From NCBI GenBank assembly GCA_937868205.1, contig CALMMC010000096.1, forward strand, positions 1 to 32,657: a stretch of 32,657 nucleotides of DNA. The letters run 5' to 3'. The notes under the pieces are model-generated. The model was given only the letters and a program-made list of their open reading frames with translations, made no database searches and was not told the origin of the DNA. Shown one piece after another: positions 16,447-24,077 of the stretch (its first letter is position 1; the number at the start of each line of letters is the position of its first letter). Source of the DNA: JAAZPG01 sp012797375 (GTDB lineage Bacteria > Acidobacteriota > Aminicenantia > Aminicenantales > UBA4085). Position numbers and translations under genes: made by a program.

Positions 16447-18524
16447 TGGAATTTCTTCTTGAAATCAACGTCGAGGAGATGCCCCTGGCTCATGTCCGGA
16501 CGGCCCTGGCCGACCTGTCCGAGCGGCTGCGCCGGGATCTGGCCGCGGCCCGGATCCCTTGCCGGGATCTCCGGACCTTCTCGACCACCCGGCGCCTGAT
16601 CCTGACCGCCTTTCTAGCCCCCGGCCAAGATGACCGGGACGAGTTGGTCACCGGTCCCCCCAAGTCGGCCGCCTTCGCCGCCGACGGGACGCCCACACGG
16701 GCGGCCCTGGGCTTCGCCCGGAGCAAGGGGGTGGATGTGTCCCGGCTCCAAATCGTCACCACCGAAAAGGGGGAATATGTCGGCGTTCGCCGGACGGTCA
16801 AGGGACGGCCGGCGGCGGATCTTCTGGCCGAGGCGATCCCGTCGATCATCACCTCGCTCTCCTTTCCCAAGATGATGCGCTGGGGAACGGGGACGCTCCG
16901 CTTTTCCCGGCCGATCCGCGGCCTGCTCTGTCTCCTGGGCGGCGCCGTCGTGCCGTTTTCCCTGGACGGCCTCGTCTCGGGAAGCCGGACGACCGGCCAC
17001 AAGCTTCATGCCCCCGACGGGATCGAGGTCGGATCCTTCGAGGATTACCGGGCGAAATTGCGGGAGCGGCTCGTCGTCATCGACGCCGCCGAGAGGAAAG
17101 CCGCCATCCTCGACCGGATCGCCGGGCTCACCGGCCCGCGGGCGGCCGAGCTGTACCCAGATCCGGAGCTCCTGGACGAGCTGGTCAACGACGTCGAATC
17201 GCCGTTTGTCGTGATGGGCTCGTTTCCCGAGGAGTTTCTCCGGCTGCCTCTCGAGGTTCTGAGCACGGCCATGCGGGAAGGGCAGAAGCTCTTTTCGGTC
17301 GTCAGGGAGGGAAAACAGCTTCCGCTGTTCCTGGGCGTGGCTGACGTCACCGGCGATCCGAAAGGCTTCATCCGGGCAGGAAACGAGCGCGTCCTCAAAG
17401 CCCGGCTGGCCGACGCCCGGTTCTTCTGGGAGCAGGATCTCAAGGCCGGCTTCCAGAAGCGCGCCCCCCTGTTGGAAGAGGTCGTTTTCCAGGAAAAGCT
17501 CGGTTCCTACGCCGACAAGGCCGGTCGGCTTCAGAAGATCGCCGCTTACCTCCGCGGGAAAGTCGGGGGGTGCGCGGCGGCCAAGGAGATGAATCTTGCC
17601 GCGGCCCTCTGCAAGGTCGACCTGGTGACGGACATGGTCCGCGAGTTCCCGTCTCTCCAGGGGACGATGGGCGGGCTTTACGCCCGGGCCGAGGGGCTGC
17701 CCGAGACCGTCGCCCGGGCCGTGGCCGAGCATTACCTGCCGGTGACGGTCGACGATTCCTCACCGGAGAGTCCGGAGGGGGCGGTCCTCTCCCTGGCTGA
17801 CAAGCTCGATTCGATCGTCGGGGTCGTCGGTCTGGGCATCCAGACAACGGGCTCGAGTGATCCTTTCGGCCTGCGGCGCAACGCCCAGGGCGTTTGCAAG
17901 ATCATCCTCGACCGGAAAATCAGCCTATCCTTCAGCCGCTTCGTGGAGAAGGCCGTCTCGGCCTACGGGGACAAGATCAAGCGCCCCAAATCCGAGATCG
18001 TGGACCAACTTCAAGAATTCTTCGCCGGCCGGCTCCGGTACCTGCTGGAGCGGGAAGGCCTCCGCTACGATTTGATCAACGCCGCCCTGGGAGCCGGCCT
18101 GGACGACATGTACGGTGCGGCCCAGAGGGCGCGGGCCCTGGACGCCCTGAAGAACGGCCCCCAGTTCGAGCCGCTGATCCTGATGGCCAAGCGGGTCAAC
18201 AACATTTTATCCGGCCAAACGGCCCCGGCCGTCGATCCGGACCGCTTCGTCGAAAAGGCGGAGCGGGAGCTTTACGCGACATTCACGATCATCCGGGACA
18301 ATGTCGCCCCGATGATCGCCGGCGGAGATTTCGTCCAAGCCCAGAAAATCGTCTTCCGCCTCCATCCGGCCCTCAACGCCTTCTTCGACAAAGTGATGGT
18401 CATGACCGAGGAGATGAAGCTCCGGAGAAACCGGCTGGCGCTTCTCCAGGCGATCCGCAAGACGCTGCTCCAGATCGCCGATTACTCCCAGGTCGTGGTC
18501 GAGGGGGAAAAGCCGGCGAAATAA
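16446..18524 (+). CDS. glyS: Glycyl-tRNA synthetase beta subunit
   Basis: Beta subunit of the (alpha-beta)2 glycyl-tRNA synthetase, involved in tRNA recognition. The 692 residues match E. coli (689). The N-terminus MEFLLEINVEEMP is canonical. Further family segments are FPKMMRWGTGTLRFSRPIRGLLCLLGG, SPFVVMGSFPEEFLRLP, EHYLPVTVDDSSPESPEGAVLSLADKLDSIVG and TGSSDPFGLRRNAQGV. The C-terminal helical anticodon-binding region ends in ALLQAIRKTLLQIADYSQVV. ATG 16446 overlaps the glyQ stop by one base (TGATG). It is the last gene of the operon; no clear terminator follows. Confidence 0.97.
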   Translation: MEFLLEINVEEMPLAHVRTALADLSERLRRDLAAARIPCRDLRTFSTTRRLILTAFLAPGQDDRDELVTGPPKSAAFAADGTPTRAALGFARSKGVDVSRLQIVTTEKGEYVGVRRTVKGRPAADLLAEAIPSIITSLSFPKMMRWGTGTLRFSRPIRGLLCLLGGAVVPFSLDGLVSGSRTTGHKLHAPDGIEVGSFEDYRAKLRERLVVIDAAERKAAILDRIAGLTGPRAAELYPDPELLDELVNDVESPFVVMGSFPEEFLRLPLEVLSTAMREGQKLFSVVREGKQLPLFLGVADVTGDPKGFIRAGNERVLKARLADARFFWEQDLKAGFQKRAPLLEEVVFQEKLGSYADKAGRLQKIAAYLRGKVGGCAAAKEMNLAAALCKVDLVTDMVREFPSLQGTMGGLYARAEGLPETVARAVAEHYLPVTVDDSSPESPEGAVLSLADKLDSIVGVVGLGIQTTGSSDPFGLRRNAQGVCKIILDRKISLSFSRFVEKAVSAYGDKIKRPKSEIVDQLQEFFAGRLRYLLEREGLRYDLINAALGAGLDDMYGAAQRARALDALKNGPQFEPLILMAKRVNNILSGQTAPAVDPDRFVEKAERELYATFTIIRDNVAPMIAGGDFVQAQKIVFRLHPALNAFFDKVMVMTEEMKLRRNRLALLQAIRKTLLQIADYSQVVVEGEKPAK

Positions 18525-18541
18525 GGCGATCCGGCCGTCCC

Positions 18542-18570
18542 TTGTTCCGCTTTTTTGATTGAGGTATTCT
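18542..18570 (+). promoter_or_regulatory. Candidate promoter of the M28-type peptidase
   Basis: TTGTTC (18542-18547), a 17-base spacer, then TATTCT (18565-18570), matching 3 of 6 and 4 of 6. The predicted start is near 18577. A strong AGGAGG lies before ATG 18629. Confidence 0.4.
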
Positions 18571-18628
18571 TTCTCCTCATGCCATCCGCCGCCTCATTCC
18601 GGCGATTCTACTTCCAGGAGGATCATCC

Positions 18629-20701
18629 ATGCGCAAGTCCGCTTTGGCGCCGGTCTTTATTCTTGTCCTGAGCTTGGCGTTTCCCTTCTCCCTGAGCGCG
18701 GCTTTGCCCGCGGAAGAGCGCCCCCTCGCCCCGGAACCACTCCGCCGGGCCGTGGCCGAAGCGGTTTCCGGGGAGATCGCTTTCCGCTACACCGTCCGGA
18801 TCTCGCAGTTCGACCGCATCCAGGCCAACGCCGGCTGGCACGACGCCGCCGCCTGGATCCGGAACGAGCTTCTGCGGATGGGTTACGCCGACGCGATCAT
18901 CGAGGGCTGGCCGTCCAACGGGTCGACCCGTTACTTCACGTATAAAACGCCCATCGGCTGGAAGGCCGAGTCGGCCTGGCTCTGGATGGTCGAGCCGCGG
19001 CGGGAACGGCTCTGTGACTACGAGGAAGTCCCGCTGACGCTGATCGCCCATTCCGGTCCCGGGCATTTCGAAGCCGAGCTGGTCGACGTCGGAGCGGGGA
19101 CGGAAGCGGCCTCGTTCCAGGGGAAGGATGTGCGGGGCAAGTTCGTTCTGGCGTACGGCCGGAGTCCCGAGGTCATGCGCGAGGCCTGCTGGAAGCGGGG
19201 CGCCCTGGGGGTCGTCTCCTATTATCCGCCCGACGTCCGGCCCGGATATCCGAACATGATCCGCTACACGGCTTTCTGGCCTCTCTGGGAAGAGCGGGAC
19301 AAGATGCCGGTCGGCTTCAATGTCAGCAAGAACCAGGGAGCCATGCTCCAGCGGCTCCTGGCGGAAGGGAAGCGGGTCGTCCTGAGGGCTCACGTCGGTT
19401 CGGAATTTTTCGAGACATCCGTCGAAGCCCTGAGCGCCTCCCTTCCCGGGACGGACGCGGCGGCCGGGGAAATCCTCATTCTCGGCCACTTATGCCACCC
19501 CCAGCCCAGCGCCAACGACAACGCCAGCGGCAGCGGCGGCATGCTGGAAATCGCCCGGGCCCTCAAGGCCCTGGTCGAGTCGGAAACGCTTCCGGCCCCG
19601 CGCCGGACCATCCGTTTTCTTTGGATTCCGGAATTCGCCGGAACCGTGCCGTATATCAAAGCCCATCTTGAACAGACGCGGAAGACCCTGGCCGCCCTCA
19701 ACTGCGACATGATCGGCGAGGACCTTCACCTGACCGGGGGGATGTTCACCATCACCGCGACGCCGGATTCCAACCCGGATGTCTTGACCGACGTGGCGGT
19801 CCATTTCGCCCGGATGGTGGACGATCTCGGCCTGATCAGCCTGAACGGCAGCACCCATCCTTTCGCCTGGCGGGTGGAGCCCTTCAGCGGGGGAAGCGAT
19901 CACTGGATCTACAACGACGGCGCGCTGAAAGTCCCCTCGGTGATGTTCGGTCACGGCGACACGTTCCATCACACCAGCCTGGACACGCCCGATAAAGTCG
20001 ATCCCACGGAGCTTCGGAGGGTTTCGGCCTTGACGCTTGGAATCGCCTATTACCTGGCCTCGGCCGGGGAGCCCGAAGCCCTGGACATGGCCCGGCTCGT
20101 CGTCCGCAACGGGCTCGGGCGGCTGGCGGCCGAGACGGGCGACGCCCTCGGCGCTCTCGCCGCCGCGGACGCGGCCGGTTTGCCGGCCGCTTACAAGCAG
20201 GCCTTGAACGTTCTTGAGCGGGCGGCGGCCCGGGAGCGGGCGGCGGCGGATTCCGCCTCTCGCTACGCGCCCGCCGGGTCGGCCTCGGCCGGCGAGATCC
20301 GCCGCTTGGCCGGGCCCTTGTCCGCCCTGGAGCGGGCGCTGGGCGAAGAAGCTAAGAGGATTTACGCCGACCGCTGCCGGCTTTTCGGCCTCAAGGCTGT
20401 TTTTCCGGCCGCCTCCGACGGGGAAAAGGCCGCGGCCGGGATCATCCCGGTTCGTCCCCGGGAGTTCGTTTGTCCCGTGGAGTCCGATTTCCTGGTTGAA
20501 AAGCTCGGTTCGGAGGTCATGGGCCGGATCCGCCTGAGCGGCAACGCGGCCTACGAAGCCTTGAACCATGTCGACGGGAAACGGAGCGTCGCGGACATCG
20601 CCCGGGCCGTTTCGGCGTCCTATGGGCCTCAGAACATCGAGGACGTCGTCGAGTACTTCCGGGTTTTGGCGGAGGCGGGATTGATCGTCTTGGGGAGGTA
20701 A
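18629..20701 (+). CDS. Secreted M28/DUF4910-like zinc aminopeptidase with PqqD-like C-terminal domain
   Basis: A protein of 690 residues with a Sec signal peptide (1-25, ending SLSAALPA). Residues 130-265 look like a PA-type insert (KDVRGKFVLAYG, GALGVVSYY). The metallopeptidase core shows HLCHPQPSANDNASG (His287/His290, Asp297), WIPEFAGT (Glu335), NCDMIGED (Asp360) and FGHGDTFHHTSLDTPDKVDP. Only one Glu occupies the usual Glu-Glu site, as in DUF4910-type relatives that have a PET motif there. The last 80 residues (from about 612) resemble a PqqD-like winged-helix domain (AYEALNHVDGKRSVADIARAV, VVEYFRVLAEAGLIVL), which is unexpected on a secreted peptidase. ATG 18629 follows CAGGAGGATC. Substrate unknown. 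Confidence 0.82.
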   Translation: MRKSALAPVFILVLSLAFPFSLSAALPAEERPLAPEPLRRAVAEAVSGEIAFRYTVRISQFDRIQANAGWHDAAAWIRNELLRMGYADAIIEGWPSNGSTRYFTYKTPIGWKAESAWLWMVEPRRERLCDYEEVPLTLIAHSGPGHFEAELVDVGAGTEAASFQGKDVRGKFVLAYGRSPEVMREACWKRGALGVVSYYPPDVRPGYPNMIRYTAFWPLWEERDKMPVGFNVSKNQGAMLQRLLAEGKRVVLRAHVGSEFFETSVEALSASLPGTDAAAGEILILGHLCHPQPSANDNASGSGGMLEIARALKALVESETLPAPRRTIRFLWIPEFAGTVPYIKAHLEQTRKTLAALNCDMIGEDLHLTGGMFTITATPDSNPDVLTDVAVHFARMVDDLGLISLNGSTHPFAWRVEPFSGGSDHWIYNDGALKVPSVMFGHGDTFHHTSLDTPDKVDPTELRRVSALTLGIAYYLASAGEPEALDMARLVVRNGLGRLAAETGDALGALAAADAAGLPAAYKQALNVLERAAARERAAADSASRYAPAGSASAGEIRRLAGPLSALERALGEEAKRIYADRCRLFGLKAVFPAASDGEKAAAGIIPVRPREFVCPVESDFLVEKLGSEVMGRIRLSGNAAYEALNHVDGKRSVADIARAVSASYGPQNIEDVVEYFRVLAEAGLIVLGR

Positions 20702-20731
20702 GGATCGGCCGTTGCGGCCCGGGCGGGACGA

Positions 20732-21178
20732 TCAGACTTCGAACGTGCCGTCGTGGCGGCCGCCGGTCTCGTCCTTGATGATGGTCGTCTCGTCCATGAA
20801 TTTCTGCTCGTACGAGATGATCTTGACGAGGTTCCCCGGATAGTTCATGTCCTTTTTATCGCCGTACGGCAGGAACTGGACGCCGAGCTGGTATTTATAG
20901 CTCTGGCCGGGATTGCTGGCGAACCAGCGGACGATGCCGTCCATTTTCAGGGGAGCGGGATCTCCGGGAACCTGGATGCTGAGGTGAATGGGAGTGTCCA
21001 GTTCGACCATTTCTTGGGAAAGAAAGCGGATGCCGCCCCGGCTGATGTCCAGCATCGGGAGAAACTCCGCGCCGTAGGCGCTCTTCTTGAAGAGCCCCTT
21101 TTCCTTCCGGAACGCGATCGTCGCCCCGGGGATGCGGAACCGGGAACAGGTGCGTTTTTCCAAAACGTCTTCCTCCAT
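20732..21178 (-). CDS. PilZ-domain protein (predicted c-di-GMP binding)
   Basis: A cytoplasmic protein of 148 residues with the two c-di-GMP binding motifs of PilZ: RxxxR (Arg9-Arg13, KRTCSRFR) and DxSxxG (Asp44-Ser46-Gly49, LDISRGGIRF). A barrel strand pattern continues to FLPYGDKK. It is a stand-alone receptor, so the partner must be elsewhere. The frame is open to 21226. ATG 21178 is chosen because GGGAGG lies 5 bases upstream and the predicted transcription start is near 21208. It converges on the peptidase gene and diverges from glgC. Confidence 0.87.
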   Translation of the reverse strand: MEEDVLEKRTCSRFRIPGATIAFRKEKGLFKKSAYGAEFLPMLDISRGGIRFLSQEMVELDTPIHLSIQVPGDPAPLKMDGIVRWFASNPGQSYKYQLGVQFLPYGDKKDMNYPGNLVKIISYEQKFMDETTIIKDETGGRHDGTFEV

Positions 21179-21214
21179 GACGCCTCCCTGACGTTTTTTC
21201 CGATTCGCAGGCAT

Positions 21215-21243
21215 AAGATATCCCAAGCCGAAATAAATGTAAA
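21215..21243 (-). promoter_or_regulatory. PilZ gene promoter
   Basis: Minus strand: TTTACA (21243-21238), a 17-base spacer, then TATCTT (21220-21215). The predicted start is near 21208, 30 bases before the chosen ATG. Confidence 0.6.
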
Positions 21244-21276
21244 GTCGACGAGAGGCGGGGCGGCGGCTTTCCGGCC

Positions 21277-21306
21277 CTGACTTTCCCCCTGAAAAAGGAA
21301 TATAAT
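21277..21306 (+). promoter_or_regulatory. glgC promoter
   Basis: CTGACT (21277-21282), an 18-base spacer, then a perfect TATAAT (21301-21306). The predicted start is near 21313, leaving a 15-base leader that contains the Shine-Dalgarno AAGGGAGA before ATG 21328. Confidence 0.62.
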
Positions 21307-21327
21307 GGGGGCGGAAGGGAGACGTCC

Positions 21328-22608
21328 ATGGCCGTTCGTGTCGCGACGATCATCATGGCCGGCGGCCAAGGGAGCCGCCTTTACCCGCTGACCAAGGTCC
21401 GGAGCAAGCCGGCCGTCCCCATCGCCGGGCGGTTCCGGATCATCGACATCTCGATTTCCAACTGCATTCACTCCGATTACCGGAAGATCTTCATCCTGAC
21501 GCAGTTCGCCAGCGAATCCCTCCACCGCCATATCTTTTCCACCTACCGGTTCGACAGCTTCCACAAGGATTTCATCGCCATCCTGGCGGCCAAACAGACG
21601 CTGGACAACCGGGGGTGGTTCCAGGGGACGGCCGACGCCGTCCGGCAGAACCTCTCTTCCGTCGAGGGCGCGGGCGATCTTTTCCTGATCCTTTCGGGGG
21701 ATCATCTTTACCGGATGGATTACCGGAAGTTCGTCGAGGGCCACCTTAAAACCGGGGCCGATATCACGATCTCGGTGATTCCGGTGGACCGGGAGCAGGT
21801 TCCAAACCTGGGCGTGCTCCAAGTGGATCAGAATAACCGGATCATCGAATTCAAGGAAAAGCCCCGGGAGGCCGAAACGATCGCGGCCTTGGCCGTCCCG
21901 CCGGACGTCTTCACGGCCAACGGCATCGACGGCCGCGGCCGGACCCACGTGGCCTCGATGGGCATCTACCTCTTCAATTGGAAGGTTCTGAAAAGCCTGC
22001 TGGAAGGCTCGACCGCGGAGGATTTCGGGCGCCAGATCATTCCCCAGGCGATCCACGAGCACCGGGTCTTCGCCCATTTCTTCGACGGCTACTGGGAGGA
22101 TATCGGGACGGTCCAGAGCTTTTTCGAGGCCAACATCGGCCTGACTCATCCGCTTCCGCGGTTCAATTTTTATGACGAGGACAAGCCGGTGTTCAGCATC
22201 CCCCGTTTTCTGCCGGGCTCCAAGATCCTCGATGCCGATGTCCACGAATCCCTCCTGTGCGAGGGAAGCATCATCAACCGGGCGTTCATCCGCCGGTCGA
22301 TCATCGGCATCCGCTCGCGGATCGGGGAAGGGTCCCGCTTGGAGCGGACGGTCATGATGGGCGCGGATTATTATGAGTCGGAGGCGGAGCTCCGAGAGGC
22401 GGCCGGCCGGGGGCTGCCTCCCGTCGGCGTCGGCCGGGATTGCGAGATCCGCAACGCCATCCTCGACAAGAACGCCCGGATCGGCGACGGCGTCAAGATG
22501 ATCAACGCGGCCGGGATTCAGAACCGCGAATGCGGCGACGTCTGCATCGTCGACGGCATCATCGTCGTTCCGAAGAATTCCTTCGTGCCGTCCGGCACGA
22601 TTGTCTGA
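21328..22608 (+). CDS. glgC: Glucose-1-phosphate adenylyltransferase (ADP-glucose pyrophosphorylase)
   Basis: Makes ADP-glucose from ATP and glucose-1-phosphate for glycogen synthesis. 426 residues. The nucleotidyltransferase domain shows AGGQGSRLYPLT, SKPAVPIAGRFRIIDI, WFQGTADAVRQN, SGDHLYRMDY and FKEKPRE. The C-terminal left-handed beta-helix runs from about 290 to the end (hexapeptide-like SIINRAFIRRSIIGIRSRIGEGS). The N-terminal LTKVRSKPAVPIAG and NCIHSDYRKIFILTQF resemble cyanobacterial/plant enzymes. The position of the E. coli fructose-bisphosphate activator Lys39 is Val, so allosteric control may differ. No other glg gene is adjacent. ATG 21328 has a good Shine-Dalgarno. Confidence 0.95.
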   Translation: MAVRVATIIMAGGQGSRLYPLTKVRSKPAVPIAGRFRIIDISISNCIHSDYRKIFILTQFASESLHRHIFSTYRFDSFHKDFIAILAAKQTLDNRGWFQGTADAVRQNLSSVEGAGDLFLILSGDHLYRMDYRKFVEGHLKTGADITISVIPVDREQVPNLGVLQVDQNNRIIEFKEKPREAETIAALAVPPDVFTANGIDGRGRTHVASMGIYLFNWKVLKSLLEGSTAEDFGRQIIPQAIHEHRVFAHFFDGYWEDIGTVQSFFEANIGLTHPLPRFNFYDEDKPVFSIPRFLPGSKILDADVHESLLCEGSIINRAFIRRSIIGIRSRIGEGSRLERTVMMGADYYESEAELREAAGRGLPPVGVGRDCEIRNAILDKNARIGDGVKMINAAGIQNRECGDVCIVDGIIVVPKNSFVPSGTIV

Positions 22609-22883
22609 CGGGGATCCGCCGGGACGGCGGCGTTGAGGCGGCGCGCTTCCCGTGTCGAACCGGTTTTTTAAAGCCGTGTCGAGAACGGCCGGCGAGCCGG
22701 ACGGCCCCCGGCCGCCCTTATCTCCGCGGGCCGCCGATCTCCTTCGGGGGAACGCCGGGACGATAAAGGAAATCCCGGATCATCCCTTTCCGCCCTCTGA
22801 AATGAAGCCCGGCCAGACGGCGGGAGAGACGGGCTTTGGGAGAACATCAAAGCCGGGAACGGTCCGAAAACGGAGGCTTTTTC

Positions 22884-22911
22884 TTGAAAAAGAGCCAAAA
22901 AATGATAAAAT
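22884..22911 (+). promoter_or_regulatory. Promoter of the carboxypeptidase-regulatory/TPR gene
   Basis: TTGAAA (22884-22889), a 16-base spacer, then TAAAAT (22906-22911) with an extended TGA. Both boxes match 5 of 6. The -35 sits in an inverted repeat CTTTTTC-TT-GAAAAAG (22877-22892). The predicted start is near 22918, giving a leader of about 135 bases. Confidence 0.7.
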
Positions 22912-22916
22912 AGAGT

Positions 22917-22934
22917 TCCTTCGATCACGAAGGA
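22917..22934 (+). other. Perfect 7-bp hairpin or operator at the predicted transcript 5' end
   Basis: TCCTTCG-ATCA-CGAAGGA: perfect 7-base arms with a 4-base loop, beginning at the predicted start site. It could be a 5'-end stabilising stem-loop or a dyad operator downstream of the -10. Confidence 0.5.
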
Positions 22935-23052
22935 TATAAAGAACATTCTCCGCGGAGACGAACGGATGCGTCCCGTCGGAACGCATCATCAAAATTCCGT
23001 TGAAGAAAACGAGACGGATTATTGGGCTCGGTCTCCGCTGAAGGAGGCGGAC

Positions 23053-24054
23053 ATGCGCGTTATTCCCCAAAACCGGTATTCCCCCTGGAGGATCTTCCTG
23101 GTCTTGCTGGCGCTGACCGTTCTTCTTGTCCCCGGCGCCCGGGCGCAGATGGGCAAAGGACGAATCAACGGGACGATCGCCGATGAAAGCGGCCGGCCCT
23201 TGGAAAAAGCGCTGATCGTCGCCCGACACCTGGAATCTGAAAAAGCGCTTGAAAGCCTATCGGATAAAAAAGGGCGGTTTGCCATGGGAGGGATGCGTTC
23301 GGGCCGATGGAGGATCACGATCACCAAGGAGGGATACGAGGGATCCTTCCTGGATGTGGAAATCAGCCAGTTGAAAGCCAATCCCCCCTTCGCCTTGATT
23401 CTGAAGCCGGCGGCGGCCGCCGGCTCGGGGGAGTCGGAAGACGCGGAAGCGCTGGAAACCGGAAATCGCCTGATGGAACAGGAAAAGTACGACGAAGCCC
23501 TGGCCGTGTTCAATGAATTTTTAGCCCGGCGTCCCGATGTCTATCACGTCCGCCTCAATATCGGAACGTGTTACCTCGAACAGGGAGACCTGGCGAAGGC
23601 GGAAGCGGAATACCGGCTCGTCTTGGACAAGGCGCGGGAAAACGGCGGAAACGATAAAAAAAGCCTGTCGACGATCTCCAAGGCGCTCACGGGACTGGGG
23701 GAAACGTCGATGAAAAAAGACGATTTCGAGGCCGCCGGGAACTATTTTTCCCAAGCCTTGGACATTTCCCCGAACGACGAAGTGGCGGCCTACAACGTGG
23801 CGGAAATCTTTTTCTCCCACCAAAAAGTCGATGAGGCGATCCGGTATCTCGAGCTATCCATCCGGATCAACCCCGCTTGGTCCAAGCCTTATATGAAGCT
23901 GGGATATGCCTATCTCAACAAGGGGGATTTTGATAAATCCCTCGGCTGTTTCGAGACGTTCATGAAAATGGATCCGGAAAACCCGGCCGTGCCGGCCGTG
24001 AGCAAGACGATCGCGGCCATCGAAGGGATGAAGAGGAGCCCGGCCGTTTCGTAA
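23053..24054 (+). CDS. Exported carboxypeptidase-regulatory-like and TPR-repeat protein
   Basis: A protein of 333 residues. A signal peptide (residues 10-32, ending PGARAQ) is followed by a carboxypeptidase-regulatory-like beta-sandwich at about 36-118 (GRINGTIADESGRPLEKALIVA, KGRFAMGGMRSGRWRITITKEGYE). At least five TPR units follow at about 132-328 (NRLMEQEKYDEALAVFNEF; YAYLNKGDFDKSLGCFETFM). It is probably a periplasmic or surface protein-interaction scaffold, with no catalytic motif. The frame is open to ATG 22966, but ATG 23053 is preferred because AAGGAGG lies 5 bases upstream and the signal peptide starts there. It converges with the sulfatase-fold gene, which also carries TPRs. Confidence 0.85.
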   Translation: MRVIPQNRYSPWRIFLVLLALTVLLVPGARAQMGKGRINGTIADESGRPLEKALIVARHLESEKALESLSDKKGRFAMGGMRSGRWRITITKEGYEGSFLDVEISQLKANPPFALILKPAAAAGSGESEDAEALETGNRLMEQEKYDEALAVFNEFLARRPDVYHVRLNIGTCYLEQGDLAKAEAEYRLVLDKARENGGNDKKSLSTISKALTGLGETSMKKDDFEAAGNYFSQALDISPNDEVAAYNVAEIFFSHQKVDEAIRYLELSIRINPAWSKPYMKLGYAYLNKGDFDKSLGCFETFMKMDPENPAVPAVSKTIAAIEGMKRSPAVS

Positions 24055-24077
24055 AACGCCGCGAGGGGCCGGTTCCT

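Larger units (their letters stand above)
22609..23052. other. glgC-TPR gene intergenic region
   Basis: 444 bases without a convincing gene. Bases 22609-22860 hold only a 9-base direct repeat CCGTGTCGA (22650-22658 and 22674-22682) and a short GC-rich hairpin after the glgC stop without a T tract. Bases 22877-23052 hold the promoter, a 5'-end hairpin and the leader of the next gene. Confidence 0.6.

Noticed and set aside
20707..20719. Hairpin GGCCG-TTG-CGGCC between the convergent peptidase and PilZ genes as a bidirectional terminator
   Set aside because: Only 5 bp and without a U tract on either strand.
22650..22682. Direct repeat CCGTGTCGA twice, 24 bases apart, as a possible insertion scar
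   Set aside because: No element or terminal inverted repeats between the copies; a 9-base repeat at this spacing can occur by chance.
22652..22939. 95-codon plus-strand frame after glgC
   Set aside because: No ribosome site or recognisable domain, and it runs through the promoter of the next gene.
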